Source: Azotobacter vinelandii CA (GTDB lineage Bacteria > Pseudomonadota > Gammaproteobacteria > Pseudomonadales > Pseudomonadaceae). Taken from it: a DNA stretch of 64,000 nt. Location: contig NC_021149.1 in assembly GCF_000380335.1 (NCBI RefSeq), forward strand, positions 5,260,501-5,324,500, in the 5' to 3' direction. Positions 31,648-40,841 of this stretch are shown piece after piece (position 1 is the stretch's first letter; every line of letters starts with the position of its first letter). Under the pieces are notes generated by a model that saw only the letters and a list, made by a program, of their open reading frames with translations, made no database searches and had not been told where the DNA came from. A program made the position numbers and the translations under genes.

Positions 31648-32412
31648 TCAGGCGGGTACGGCGACGCAGACCAGTTCCACGCCATGCGCCGCGATCTGTC
31701 CGCGCGCCTCGGGCGGGAGGCGCTCGTCGGTGATCAGGGTATGGATGCTGCTCCAGGGCAGCTCCAGGTTGGGAATCCGCCGGCCGACCTTGTCGGACTC
31801 GACCATGACGACGACTTCCCGGGCGACCTCGGCCATGACCCTGGACAGGCCGAGCAGCTCGTTGAAGGTGGTGGTGCCACGCGCCAGGTCGATGCCGTCG
31901 GCGCCGATGAACAACTGGTCGAAGTCGTAGGAGCGCAGCACCTGCTCGGCGACCTGGCCCTGGAAGGATTCCGAATGCGGGTCCCAGGTGCCGCCGGTCA
32001 TCAGCAGCACCGGCTCGTTCTCCAGCTCGCGCAGGGCGTTGGCCACGTCGAGGGAGTTGGTCATCACCACCAGCCCGCGCTTGTGCGCCAGTTCGGGAAT
32101 CATCGCCGCGGTGGTGCTGCCGCTGTCGACGATGATCCGCGCGTGCTCGCGGATGCGCGCGGCGGCGGCCCTGGCGATCGCCTGCTTGCCGGCGGACAGC
32201 GGGCGGTCCTCGGCCAGATCCTGCGGCAGCGGCACCGCGCCACCGTAGCGGCGCAGCAGCAGGCCGTTCTTCTCCAGGGCGGCGAGGTCCTTGCGAATGG
32301 TGACCTCCGAGGTCTCGAAGCGTCTGGCCAGTTCGTCGACGCTGACTTCGCCCCGTTCGGCGAGCAGGGCGAGGATGGCATGGCGGCGTTGCGGTGTGTT
32401 TCGCTTCGACAT
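31648..32412 (-). CDS. glmR: DeoR-family regulator of glmS (GlmR)
   Basis: A 254-residue DeoR-family regulator located directly upstream of glmS, the position of GlmR in pseudomonads. The N-terminal winged helix ([20 protein letters not shown] ... [16 protein letters not shown]) precedes a sugar-phosphate-sensing domain with [14 protein letters not shown] and [18 protein letters not shown]. It probably senses an amino-sugar phosphate and adjusts glmS expression. The ATG at 32412 gives the standard N-terminus ([10 protein letters not shown]); a TTG 45 bases upstream is in frame but would cover a palindrome. The ribosome-binding site is weak. Confidence 0.88.
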   Translation of the reverse strand: MSKRNTPQRRHAILALLAERGEVSVDELARRFETSEVTIRKDLAALEKNGLLLRRYGGAVPLPQDLAEDRPLSAGKQAIARAAAARIREHARIIVDSGSTTAAMIPELAHKRGLVVMTNSLDVANALRELENEPVLLMTGGTWDPHSESFQGQVAEQVLRSYDFDQLFIGADGIDLARGTTTFNELLGLSRVMAEVAREVVVMVESDKVGRRIPNLELPWSSIHTLITDERLPPEARGQIAAHGVELVCVAVPA

Positions 32413-32419
32413 CTTTAAG

Positions 32420-32432
32420 TTTCGATTCGAAA
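32420..32432. promoter_or_regulatory. Palindrome just upstream of glmR
   Basis: TTTCGATTCGAAA, 7 bases before the glmR start, is palindromic except for the central base. Its position suggests an autoregulatory site for GlmR or another repressor; this is inference. Confidence 0.35.
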
Positions 32433-32503
32433 GATAATGTGACGAATCAAAACCCAAAGCGCGCAGGCGGTCAAGGAGCCCGCTTCCACGGCCGACGAAT
32501 GCG

Positions 32504-32529
32504 CCGCTCCGCCTTCATCGGCGGAACGG
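32504..32529 (-). other. Hairpin between helicase and glmR genes
   Basis: CCGCTCCGCC pairs with GGCGGAACGG (one internal mismatch, 6-base loop), 66 bases past the helicase stop. It lacks a T-tract, so it is only a possible terminator. Confidence 0.35.
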
Positions 32530-32594
32530 GCTGTCCTGGGCCTGTCGGCCTTCTGGAGAGGATCGCGACGAAGGCAACACCTGCCGCCCCGTCC

Positions 32595-35459
32595 TCATAG
32601 CAGGCCGAAATCCAGCGGGTCGTGCTCGCTGTCGTCCTTCATTATCCAGCGCAGCGACTCGCCCACCATCAGGTAGGCATTGCCGGCGAGGATCTGCCGG
32701 CCGGCCAGCAGCTCGTACAGCGGCAGCCAGCGGCCCTGGCCGTCGCCGTCGGGCACGCGCAGCTTCAGTTCCGGGCTGGGCAGGTAGTGACCGTTGCGCA
32801 CGCGCTGCCAGAGCTTGCGCGCCGGACGGTAGCCGCTGTCGATTTCGGCGCGGGCCAGAACCTGGTTGAAGTAGGTGCGCTTCCTGCGCTCGGGACGCAG
32901 CACGCCAGCCGGGAAATGCGTGATGTTGCGCATCAGGTAGTCGGCGTAGAAGCCGTAGCGCCGGCCGATCGGGTACTCCTGACTGTGGGTCAGTTGCGAG
33001 CCGAGCACCTTGAGACCGGCCAGCATGAGTTGCAGCGGCAGGTATTCGCCCTGCTGCGGCTGCAGGCGGATCAGCCGTCCCTCCACTTCCAGGTCCAGCG
33101 GAGTCGCCAGGCGCTCATAGAGCGCGCCGAGGGGATCGGCGGCGTACTCCTCGTCCTCGACGGCGCGGCCGAGGGCATAGGACAGCGCGTTGTGGCCGAA
33201 CAGGTCGCGCTGTTCGGGATCGGCGCCGCGTTCGAGCAGCGCCTCCGCCAGCGGCAGGTTGCCGGCCAGGGCGGCTAGCATCAGCGGGGTGGCGTCCATC
33301 GGCGTGCGGTGGTCGACGCCGTACTGGTCGCACTGGACGAGGATGTCCTTGAAGTTCTTCTTGTGGTAGGCGCCGAGCTGGCGCTCGACGAGGCTGTCGC
33401 GGGTGCGCCAGATCGAGCCCTGGCGGGCGTTGGCGATCAGTTGCACGGCGGGATTCCAGTGCAGCGTATCGGACAGGTACTCGATGTGCCGCTCCTGCTG
33501 GTGCCAGAGGGCGAAGTCGAGCAGTTGCTGACGCACCTTGTTGGAGACTTCCCGAGGATCGCGGGCACGCTCGATCATCGGCGTGGCGGTTTCCCAGTTC
33601 CACACCGGCCAGGGCACCTGGCGGGTCCGGAGGATGTCGCGGCGGATCGCCTCGGCCTGTTCCTGCTTGCCCTGCTGCTCCAGGCGGTGCGCCTCGCGCT
33701 CCCAGTCCTCGCGGCTGGATTTGCTGGATTCGATTTCCAGCCGGGCCTCGCCGCCCCGCACGCCCAGCAGTTGCAGCAGCGGATGTCCGTGATCGCTCTC
33801 GATCAGGTAGAGCCGCTCCACCGCGCGGGTCAGCGCGACGTACAGGGCGTTGACGTAGAACTTCCAGATCTCCAGCGACTTGTCCTGCTTGTCGCGGGCG
33901 CGGCGGTAGTCCAGCTCGTCCTTGTCCAGGTCGGCGGCGGTGACCCCCTCGCAGATTTCCGCATAGGCTTGGCGCTGGTCGGAGACGAAGCGGTAGAGAA
34001 TGATGTTGGGGTATTCCAGCCCCTTGGCCTCGTGTACCGAGAACACCAGGGGCGTGCGGAAGTGCTTCCTCGCCTCGGCCTTGTCCTCGTCGCGCAGCAC
34101 CAGAACGGCGAACAGGGTGGAGGCGCGGGTTCTGGCGTCCAGGTCGCGCTTGATCGCGTCCTTGTCGGCCAAAAGGCGCACCTCGCCCGTCTCGTCGGAG
34201 GCGGACTCGACCAGGTGGTTGCTCTCGCGGTCGATGGAGCCGAAGCGGGCATGCTTGATCTTCAGCAGGTCGTTGGCCACCCGGGTGACTTCGCGGGCGT
34301 TGCGGTAGTTGACCCGCAGTACCGAGAGGGTCTGCCGCTCGGCCAGCTCGGGATCGCGCCAGAACAGGCCCTTGACTGCGCTCCAGGAAAAGAAGTTGGG
34401 GTGCACGATCTGGTTGGAGTCGCCGCAGAGCAGGAACTGGCCGGGTTTCCTGAGGGTTTTCAGTACCAACGCCAACTGGGCGTTGGTCAAGTCCTGCACC
34501 TCGTCGACGACGACGAAGTCGTAAGTGGGCTCGGCCAGCGCCTGCCATCGCTGGGCGACCAGATTACTGTCGTACAGGCCGCTGTCGGCGAGCCAGGCCT
34601 GATAGCGCCGGAACAACTGGTGGACGGCGGCGCGCCGCTCGGCCGGGAAGATCGACTGGCGGGTGCCCAGGGCCAGGTAGGCGGCCTCGTCGAGCGCACC
34701 TTCCGGCTGACTGCCGATCACCCCGCGGAACTCCTCGAAGCACTGGTGGGCGTCGGTGAAGCGGTACTGCTGGCGGTGCCGCTCGAACCAGGCCTTGAAG
34801 GCCTGGAAGTTCACCTCGCGGCCTTCCGGCACCTTCAGGGTTTCGAGGAATTCGCGGTAGGCGAGGAACTGCGGCTCCTGGGCGTCGTTGCGGTAGCCGT
34901 TGGCGAAGTAGAGTTCGCGGGCATTGCGCGCCAGCCAGGGCGACTGGGTGACGTAGAGCAGTTCGCCCTCGGCCTGGCGCATCTTCTCCAGGGTCAGGGC
35001 GGTCTTGCCGGAACCGGCCGAGCCCACCAGGATCGCCGGCGGCGGCAGGCGGTAGATGACTTCCTGGGCATCGTCGAAGGAGATCACCTTGTCCAGCAGG
35101 TGGAATTCCCCGCGCCCCGGATGCAGGTAGCGCACCGGCGTGGCGGCGGCCTCGGCCTGCGCCGCGTCGGCTTCCTCGATCAGCGCCTCGTCGACCCTGG
35201 CGCCGCGCAGGAAGCGGGATTTCTCGTAGGCGTGGTTGGGGATGACCTCCAGGGCCAGGCAGACGGTCTCGTCCCGGTAGCGGACGAAGCTCAGCAGCAG
35301 CCGGCTGGCCTGGTCGAGCTTGATGCGGAAATAGGGCGTCGGCGCCAGCTTCTTCAGGTCGACGCTGCGCCAGTCGTCGCGCCCGATGGCGGCCATGGCC
35401 TTGTTCAGGGCGGTCTTCAGCCGGCCGGGTTCGAGCCCGGCGTAGGTCAGCACACGCAT
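32595..35459 (-). CDS. UvrD/REP-like SF1 helicase with ankyrin repeats
   Basis: A 954-residue SF1A helicase. An N-terminal region of about 130 residues (FRIKLDQASRLLLSFVRY, then RDETVCLALEVI) resembles a toxin-like ParE/RelE fold sometimes found on such helicases, though this is tentative. Walker A GSAGSGKT is near residues 145-152, VVVDEVQDL near 314, then VNYRNAREV, HEAKGLEYPNIILYRF and YVALTRAVERLYL. Two ankyrin repeats (DATPLMLAALAGNLPLAEAL, then LERGADPEQRDLFGHNALSYAL) lie near residues 716-765. The biological role is unknown; helicases of this architecture may act in DNA repair or defence. It sits 11 bases after glmU and before glmR, an unusual insertion in that conserved block. The ATG at 35459 is used because AGGA overlaps the glmU stop region; the longer upstream frame is a glmU shadow. 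Confidence 0.82.
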   Translation of the reverse strand: MRVLTYAGLEPGRLKTALNKAMAAIGRDDWRSVDLKKLAPTPYFRIKLDQASRLLLSFVRYRDETVCLALEVIPNHAYEKSRFLRGARVDEALIEEADAAQAEAAATPVRYLHPGRGEFHLLDKVISFDDAQEVIYRLPPPAILVGSAGSGKTALTLEKMRQAEGELLYVTQSPWLARNARELYFANGYRNDAQEPQFLAYREFLETLKVPEGREVNFQAFKAWFERHRQQYRFTDAHQCFEEFRGVIGSQPEGALDEAAYLALGTRQSIFPAERRAAVHQLFRRYQAWLADSGLYDSNLVAQRWQALAEPTYDFVVVDEVQDLTNAQLALVLKTLRKPGQFLLCGDSNQIVHPNFFSWSAVKGLFWRDPELAERQTLSVLRVNYRNAREVTRVANDLLKIKHARFGSIDRESNHLVESASDETGEVRLLADKDAIKRDLDARTRASTLFAVLVLRDEDKAEARKHFRTPLVFSVHEAKGLEYPNIILYRFVSDQRQAYAEICEGVTAADLDKDELDYRRARDKQDKSLEIWKFYVNALYVALTRAVERLYLIESDHGHPLLQLLGVRGGEARLEIESSKSSREDWEREAHRLEQQGKQEQAEAIRRDILRTRQVPWPVWNWETATPMIERARDPREVSNKVRQQLLDFALWHQQERHIEYLSDTLHWNPAVQLIANARQGSIWRTRDSLVERQLGAYHKKNFKDILVQCDQYGVDHRTPMDATPLMLAALAGNLPLAEALLERGADPEQRDLFGHNALSYALGRAVEDEEYAADPLGALYERLATPLDLEVEGRLIRLQPQQGEYLPLQLMLAGLKVLGSQLTHSQEYPIGRRYGFYADYLMRNITHFPAGVLRPERRKRTYFNQVLARAEIDSGYRPARKLWQRVRNGHYLPSPELKLRVPDGDGQGRWLPLYELLAGRQILAGNAYLMVGESLRWIMKDDSEHDPLDFGLL

Positions 35460-35470
35460 GCGCGGATATC

Positions 35471-36835
35471 CTATTTCTTTTGCTTGGTGGGCCGCTGCCA
35501 GCCTTCGATATTGCGCTGGCGTCCACGGCCGAGGGCCAGGTTGCCGGCCGGCACATCCTCGGTGATCACCGAGCCGGCGCCGGTGGTGGCGCCGGCGCCG
35601 AGTTCGACCGGGGCGACCAGGGCGCTGTTCGAGCCGATGAACACATCCTCGCCCATCACCGTCCTGAACTTGTTGGCGCCGTCGTAGTTGCAGGTGATGG
35701 TGCCGGCGCCGATGTTGGTCCGCGCGCCGATCTCGGCATCGCCCAGGTAGGACAGGTGCCCGGCCTTGGCGCCCTCGCCCAGCACGGCGTTCTTCAGCTC
35801 GACGAAGTTGCCGACGTGGGCCTTGGCACCCAGCACCGCGCCCGGACGCAGGCGGGCGAAGGGACCGCAGTCGGCGCCCTCGCCCAGCTCGGCGCCTTCC
35901 AGGTGGCTGTTGGCCTTGACCTGGGCGCCCCGGCGCAGGGTGCTGTCCTTGATCGTGCAGTTCGGGCCGATTTCCACGCCGTCCTCGATGATCACCTTGC
36001 CTTCGAGGATCACATTGACGTCGATCAGCACGTCGCGGCCGACCTCGACTTCGCCGCGCAGGTCGAATCGCGCCGGATCGCGCAGGGTCACGCCCTGGGC
36101 CATCAGCCTTCGGGCGACGCGCGACTGGTAGTGGCGCTCCAGTTGGGCGAGCTGCAGGCGGTCGTTGGCGCCCTGCACCTCCATGGCGTCCTGCGGCTGC
36201 TCGGTGGCGATCGTCAGGCCGTCGGCCACCGCCATGGCGATCACGTCGGTGAGGTAGTACTCGCCCTGGACATTGTCGTTGGACAGCCGCCCCAGCCAGT
36301 CGGCCAGGCGCGCGCCGGGCACCGCGAGGATGCCGGTGTTGCCCTCGCAGATGGCGCGCTGCTCGGGGCTGGCGTCCTTGTGCTCGACGATGGCGACCAC
36401 CCGCCCGGCGGCATCGCGGACGATCCGCCCGTAGCCGCTGGGATCGACCAGGTCCACGGTGAGCAGGGCCAGGCGCTCGGGGCCGACCTGCGCCAGCAGG
36501 CGGCGCAGGGTGTCCGCCTCGATCAGCGGCACGTCGCCGTAGAGGATCAGCACCCGCTCGGCGGACAGTGCCGGCAGCGCCTGGGCCACGGCGTGCCCGG
36601 TGCCCAGTTGCTCGGCCTGCAGGACGAAGTTCAGGTCGTCCGCCGCCAGCCGCTCGCGCACCCGTTCGGCGCCGTGCCCGATCACCACGTGGATGCCCTG
36701 CGGCTGCAGTTGGCGGGCCGTGGCGACGACATGGCCGAGCATCGAATTGCCGGCGACCGGGTGCAGGACTTTCGGCAGGGCGGAACGCATGCGCGTGCCC
36801 TGGCCGGCGGCGAGAATGACGATATCGAGGGACAT
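35471..36835 (-). CDS. glmU: Bifunctional UDP-N-acetylglucosamine pyrophosphorylase / GlcN-1-P acetyltransferase
   Basis: GlmU acetylates glucosamine-1-phosphate and couples it to UTP, giving UDP-GlcNAc. The 454-residue product has the normal length. The N-terminal uridylyltransferase domain begins [17 protein letters not shown], with KVLHPVAG and later LYGDVPLI. The C-terminal left-handed beta-helix carries the acetyltransferase ([42 protein letters not shown]). The ATG at 36835 matches the family start; the frame extends 42 bases upstream without homology. With glmR and glmS nearby it completes the amino-sugar nucleotide block, interrupted here by the ankyrin helicase. Confidence 0.97.
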   Translation of the reverse strand: MSLDIVILAAGQGTRMRSALPKVLHPVAGNSMLGHVVATARQLQPQGIHVVIGHGAERVRERLAADDLNFVLQAEQLGTGHAVAQALPALSAERVLILYGDVPLIEADTLRRLLAQVGPERLALLTVDLVDPSGYGRIVRDAAGRVVAIVEHKDASPEQRAICEGNTGILAVPGARLADWLGRLSNDNVQGEYYLTDVIAMAVADGLTIATEQPQDAMEVQGANDRLQLAQLERHYQSRVARRLMAQGVTLRDPARFDLRGEVEVGRDVLIDVNVILEGKVIIEDGVEIGPNCTIKDSTLRRGAQVKANSHLEGAELGEGADCGPFARLRPGAVLGAKAHVGNFVELKNAVLGEGAKAGHLSYLGDAEIGARTNIGAGTITCNYDGANKFRTVMGEDVFIGSNSALVAPVELGAGATTGAGSVITEDVPAGNLALGRGRQRNIEGWQRPTKQKK

Positions 36836-36900
36836 GGGAAGGATCCTGGACATGGCGATGGTTGAAGCCTCGGCCAAGCCCGGCGCGCGGGCAAGGGCGA

Positions 36901-36936
36901 CCGGGCCAGACTTTGCCCCCTGGGGCCCGGCTTTTC
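36901..36936 (+). terminator. Terminator-like hairpin upstream of glmU
   Basis: CCGGGCC and GGCCCGG (7 bp, 16-base loop) are followed by CTTTTC on the plus strand. No plus-strand gene ends here, so it may instead act as a 5' structure of the glmU transcript or be a leftover. Confidence 0.35.
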
Positions 36937-37013
36937 AATGTCCGGCAGCACCCGCGGCACGGGTTTTCCCGCACGGGCCCGCGGCGGAGCGTTTATCCGG
37001 GCGTAGCCGAAAC

Positions 37014-37026
37014 GTTATGATGTAAC
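37014..37026. promoter_or_regulatory. Possible Zur box upstream of the TonB receptor operon
   Basis: GTTATGATGTAAC agrees with the gammaproteobacterial Zur core GTTATAWTATAAC at 11 of 13 positions (A to G at positions 6 and 9). It lies 154 bases before the receptor ATG, between it and divergent glmU. A zinc-responsive repressor site would fit a metallophore uptake operon. Confidence 0.4.
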
Positions 37027-37179
37027 GGTAAGCGCCTTCGCGTTCACCGGCCCATGCCGGCCTTCGCCGCTGCCCTGCCGTGGCTGCGCGGAGCCCGCTC
37101 CGGGTGTCGCCCGGCCGACAGACAGGTGCGGGCCACGCCATTAGTGTGCCCCCCGATTCGTAGCCAAGAAGAAAGCTGC

Positions 37180-39309
37180 ATGATTCAGCGAAACGACACG
37201 CCCGTTCTGTTGATGACCGGGATGATTCTCGGTCTGCTGTCCGGGACCGCCTCCGGCCAGGGCGTGGAGGAGCCGGCGGTTCTCGAAGCCATCGCCATCG
37301 ACGCGGACCAGGAGAGCGCCAGCGGCCCGGTCCGCGGCTACCGTGCCCGGCGTTCGGCCAGCGCCACCAAGACCGATGCCGCGATCGAGGAAATCCCGCA
37401 GTCGATCAGCGTGATTCCCGCCCGAGTGCTGGAGGATCTGCACAGCCCACGCATCGAGCGGGCGCTGGATTTCGCCGGCGGCGTGGCGCGGCAGAACGAC
37501 TTCGGCGGGCTGACCCTCTACGAATACAGCGTGCGCGGCCTGACCACCGCCGAGTTCTACAAGGACGGCTTCAGCGTCAATCGCGGCTACATGAACTCGC
37601 CCGACGCGGCCAACATCGAGCGCGTCGAAGTGCTCAAGGGGCCGGCCTCCAGCCTGTACGGGCGGGGCGATCCGGGCGGCACCGTCAACCTGGTCAGCAA
37701 GCGCCCGCAGCGCGAGCGCTTCGCCCGCCTCGACCTCGGCGCCGGCCGCTGGGACCGCTACCGCGGCAGCCTCGACCTGAACACGCCGCTGGACGAGCGG
37801 GAGGACATGCTGCTGCGCATGAACCTGGCCATCGAGGACAACCAGAGTTTCCGCGACTACCGGGCCGGCGAGCGCCAGTTCTTCGCGCCGGCGTTCGCCT
37901 GGAGCATCGACCCGGACACCCGCCTGCTGGTCCAGGCCGAGGTGATCCGCAACCGCCAGGTCTTCGACCGCGGCGTGGTCGCCCCCGGCGGCCGGCTCAG
38001 CCGGATCTCCCGTTCCGCCTTCTTCGGCGAACCGGACGACGGCAGAATCCGCAACAACAACGAAACCCTGCAGGCCGAACTGGAGCACGACCTCGCCCCG
38101 GACTGGACCCTGCGCCTGGCCGGTCACTACAAGCAGGGCCGGATGAACGGCTACGCCACCGAACCGAGCAGCCTCGCCGCGGACGGCCGCACGCTCAACC
38201 GCGACCTGCGCTACCGGGACTACGACTGGCTGGACGGCATCGCCCAACTGGAACTGCGCGGTCGGCTGCGGACCGGCGGCATCGAGCACGACCTGCTGAT
38301 CGGCAGCGAATACGAACGCTACGCCAAGGACGAACGCCTGCTGCGCTCGCGGCCGACCGCCACCCTCGACCTCTACGCGCCGCTCTACGGGCAGCCACGC
38401 CCGCCGTTCAGCACCGGCGTCGGCGGGCGCAGCACACACACCAACGAACTGGTGCATTCCCGCTCGCTCAACCTGCAGGACCGGATGCGCCTCGGCGAAC
38501 GGCTGTTCGTCCTGCTCGGCGCCCGCTACGACCATTACCGGCAGCGCCTGGACAACGAGGTGAACGGCAGCCGCGCCCGGCAGACCCAGGAAGAACTCAC
38601 CCCGCGCCTCGGCCTGCTCTACCGGTTGACGCCCGAGGTCGGCCTGTTCGCCAACGCCTCGCGCTCGTTCAAGCCCAACGGCGGCGCGGACGCCGGCGGC
38701 AGCCCCTTCGAGCCGGAAAAAGGCGTCGGTTACGAGGCGGGCGTCAAGCTCGACCTGCTGGACGGGCGCCTGGGCATGACCGTCGCCGCCTTCCACCTGA
38801 CCAAGGAAAACGTGCTCACCAGCGACCCGAACGACACGTCCTACCAGATCGCCACCGGCGAGGTCAGGAGCCGAGGCGTCGACCTGCAGCTCAGTGGCCG
38901 GCTCGGCGAGTCGCTGCGCATCATCGGCGCCTATGCCTACGTGGATGCCGAGGTGACCGAGGACAATACCCTGGAAACCGGCAGCCGCCTGCGCAATGTG
39001 CCGCGCCACAGCGCCAGCCTGATGGGCGTCCGCGAATTCCACGGCGGCCCGCTGCACGGCCTGGAGCTGGGCGGCGCGCTCAACTACGTCGGCGAGCGTT
39101 CCGGCGATGCCGAGGACAGCGGCTTCGAGCTGCCGTCCTATACCACCGTCGACCTGCTGGCGCGCTATCGCGTCAGCGACCGGCTCAGCCTCGGCCTCAA
39201 TCTGAACAACGTCTTCGACCGCACCTACTACGAGCGCTCCTACAGCAGCCTCTGGGTGATGCCCGGCGAGCCGCGCAACCTGAACCTCAGCCTGGCGTGG
39301 AGCCTGTGA
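37180..39309 (+). CDS. TonB-dependent siderophore/metallophore receptor
   Basis: A 709-residue outer-membrane receptor. After a signal peptide (about residues 1-27) comes a TonB-box-like stretch, then the plug domain (IEEIPQSISVIPARVLEDL ... NIERVEVLKGPASSLYGRGD ... GGTVNLVSKRP) and a 22-strand barrel ending NLNLSLAWSL. The plug pattern is that of siderophore receptors (FpvA/FhuE/CntO-like). It is the first gene of a five-gene cassette for periplasmic binding and ABC import; its TGA overlaps the next ATG (TGATG). The start at 37180 is chosen for the signal peptide; the frame is open upstream. The ribosome-binding site is poor. Confidence 0.88.
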   Translation: MIQRNDTPVLLMTGMILGLLSGTASGQGVEEPAVLEAIAIDADQESASGPVRGYRARRSASATKTDAAIEEIPQSISVIPARVLEDLHSPRIERALDFAGGVARQNDFGGLTLYEYSVRGLTTAEFYKDGFSVNRGYMNSPDAANIERVEVLKGPASSLYGRGDPGGTVNLVSKRPQRERFARLDLGAGRWDRYRGSLDLNTPLDEREDMLLRMNLAIEDNQSFRDYRAGERQFFAPAFAWSIDPDTRLLVQAEVIRNRQVFDRGVVAPGGRLSRISRSAFFGEPDDGRIRNNNETLQAELEHDLAPDWTLRLAGHYKQGRMNGYATEPSSLAADGRTLNRDLRYRDYDWLDGIAQLELRGRLRTGGIEHDLLIGSEYERYAKDERLLRSRPTATLDLYAPLYGQPRPPFSTGVGGRSTHTNELVHSRSLNLQDRMRLGERLFVLLGARYDHYRQRLDNEVNGSRARQTQEELTPRLGLLYRLTPEVGLFANASRSFKPNGGADAGGSPFEPEKGVGYEAGVKLDLLDGRLGMTVAAFHLTKENVLTSDPNDTSYQIATGEVRSRGVDLQLSGRLGESLRIIGAYAYVDAEVTEDNTLETGSRLRNVPRHSASLMGVREFHGGPLHGLELGGALNYVGERSGDAEDSGFELPSYTTVDLLARYRVSDRLSLGLNLNNVFDRTYYERSYSSLWVMPGEPRNLNLSLAWSL

Positions 39310-40841
39310 TGCGTCCGTTCCGCCACCTCTGCCTGCTGTCGCTGCTGGCCTGCCTGGGCGCCTGCGGCCCGAACCAGGACCCGGAGGTGCTGACCCTCGG
39401 CGGTCCCTTCGAATTCACCAGCCAGGACCCGGCGCGCGACGGCTTCGTCTATACCCGCCTGCAGGTGGCCGAGAGCCTGCTGGAGGTGGACGACGCCGGC
39501 CGGCTGCTGCCCGGCCTCGCGCAGGGCTGGGCAGTCGACGACGACGGACTGACCTGGCATTTGCGCCTGCGCGAGAAGGTGCGCTTCCACGACGGCCTGC
39601 CGCTGGACGCCGATGCCGTGGTCCGGGCGCTGGAAATCGCTCGGCGCAAGCCCGGCGTGCTGCGCTCGGCGCCGATCGTCGAGATCCGCGCCGAGGACCG
39701 GCTGGGCGTGGCCATCCGCCTCGCCAGGCCCTACAACCCGCTGGGTGCGCTGCTGGCGCACTATTCGACGGTCATCCTCTCCCCCGCCTCCTACCGGGAC
39801 GGCAGCGAGGTCGGCTGGATGCAGGGCACCGGCCCCTACCGCCTGGAAGCCTTCGATCCGCCGCACCGCATCCGCGTGACCCGCTTCGACGGCTACTGGG
39901 GCACCCCGGCGCGCATCCCGCAAGCGCTCTACCTCACCGGGCACCGCGCCGAGAGCCGCGCCCTGCAGGTCATGGCCGGGCAGACCGACATCGTCTACAC
40001 CCTCGACCCCGCCAGCCTGGACCTGCTGCGCCGGCAGAAGGACATCCGCGTGCATTCCGACGCCATCCCCCGCACCATCCAGATCAAGCTCAACGCCGGC
40101 CATCCGTTCCTCGCCGAGCGCGATGCCCGGCTGGCCATGAGCCTGGCCCTGGACCGCCAGGGCATCGCTAGCCACCTGGTGCGCGTGCCCGGCATGGAAG
40201 CCAACCAGTTGATCCCGCCGGCGCTGGCCGACTGGCACCTCGACGACCTGCCGCCGATCCGCCGGGACCCCGAACGCGCGCGGCGACTGCTCGCCGATCT
40301 CGGCTGGCGACCGGGGCCGGACGGCATCCTGCAACGCGCCGGCCAGCGCTTCCGGCTGACCCTGGTCACCTACGCCGACCGCCCCGAACTGGCGGTGGTC
40401 GCCACGGCCATCCAGGCGCAACTGCGCGAGGTCGGCGTCGCCGTCGCCGTGGGCATCGTCAACTCCAGCGGCATCCCTTCCGCCCACCACGACGGCTCGC
40501 TGCAACTGGCCCTGGTGGCGCGCAACTACGGCAACGTCGCCGATCCCCTGAGCCTGCTGGCCGCCGATTACGGCGACGGCGGCAATGGCGACTGGGGCGC
40601 GATGGGCTGGCGCAACGAGGAATTGCCGGCCCTGCTGAGAGGGCTCGAAGCCGAACGCGACCCGGCGCGCTACCGGGCGGATGCCCGGCGGATCGCGCGC
40701 ATCCTCGCCGAGGAACTGCCGGTGATCCCGGTGCTCTTCTACACGCAACAGACGGCCGTCGCGGCCCGCGTGCGGGATTTCGGCTTCGACCCCTACGAGC
40801 GCAACTACCGCATTTCCCGGATGAGCTTCGCGAGCCCATGA
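39309..40841 (+). CDS. Lipoprotein substrate-binding protein of a nickel/peptide-type ABC importer
   Basis: A 510-residue family 5 extracellular solute-binding protein (NikA/DppA/OppA/CntA group). A lipoprotein signal ends LACLGAC, with Cys19 (or Cys15) as the lipid-anchored residue. Typical family segments are YTRLQVAESLLEVD, LTWHLRLREKVRFHDGLPLD, GTGPYRLEAFDPP and LNAGHPFLAERDARLAMSLA. The partner receptor, plus the possible Zur box, suggests the cargo is a metal-chelator complex rather than peptide, but this is inference. It is coupled on both sides: TGATG with the receptor and ATGA with the first permease. Confidence 0.87.
   Translation: MRPFRHLCLLSLLACLGACGPNQDPEVLTLGGPFEFTSQDPARDGFVYTRLQVAESLLEVDDAGRLLPGLAQGWAVDDDGLTWHLRLREKVRFHDGLPLDADAVVRALEIARRKPGVLRSAPIVEIRAEDRLGVAIRLARPYNPLGALLAHYSTVILSPASYRDGSEVGWMQGTGPYRLEAFDPPHRIRVTRFDGYWGTPARIPQALYLTGHRAESRALQVMAGQTDIVYTLDPASLDLLRRQKDIRVHSDAIPRTIQIKLNAGHPFLAERDARLAMSLALDRQGIASHLVRVPGMEANQLIPPALADWHLDDLPPIRRDPERARRLLADLGWRPGPDGILQRAGQRFRLTLVTYADRPELAVVATAIQAQLREVGVAVAVGIVNSSGIPSAHHDGSLQLALVARNYGNVADPLSLLAADYGDGGNGDWGAMGWRNEELPALLRGLEAERDPARYRADARRIARILAEELPVIPVLFYTQQTAVAARVRDFGFDPYERNYRISRMSFASP

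Noticed and set aside
35460-36974. N-terminal extension of the ankyrin helicase frame to 1459 residues
   Set aside because: The upstream part is glmU in another frame, rich in Arg/Gly/Pro. Helicase homology begins at the ATG at 35459.
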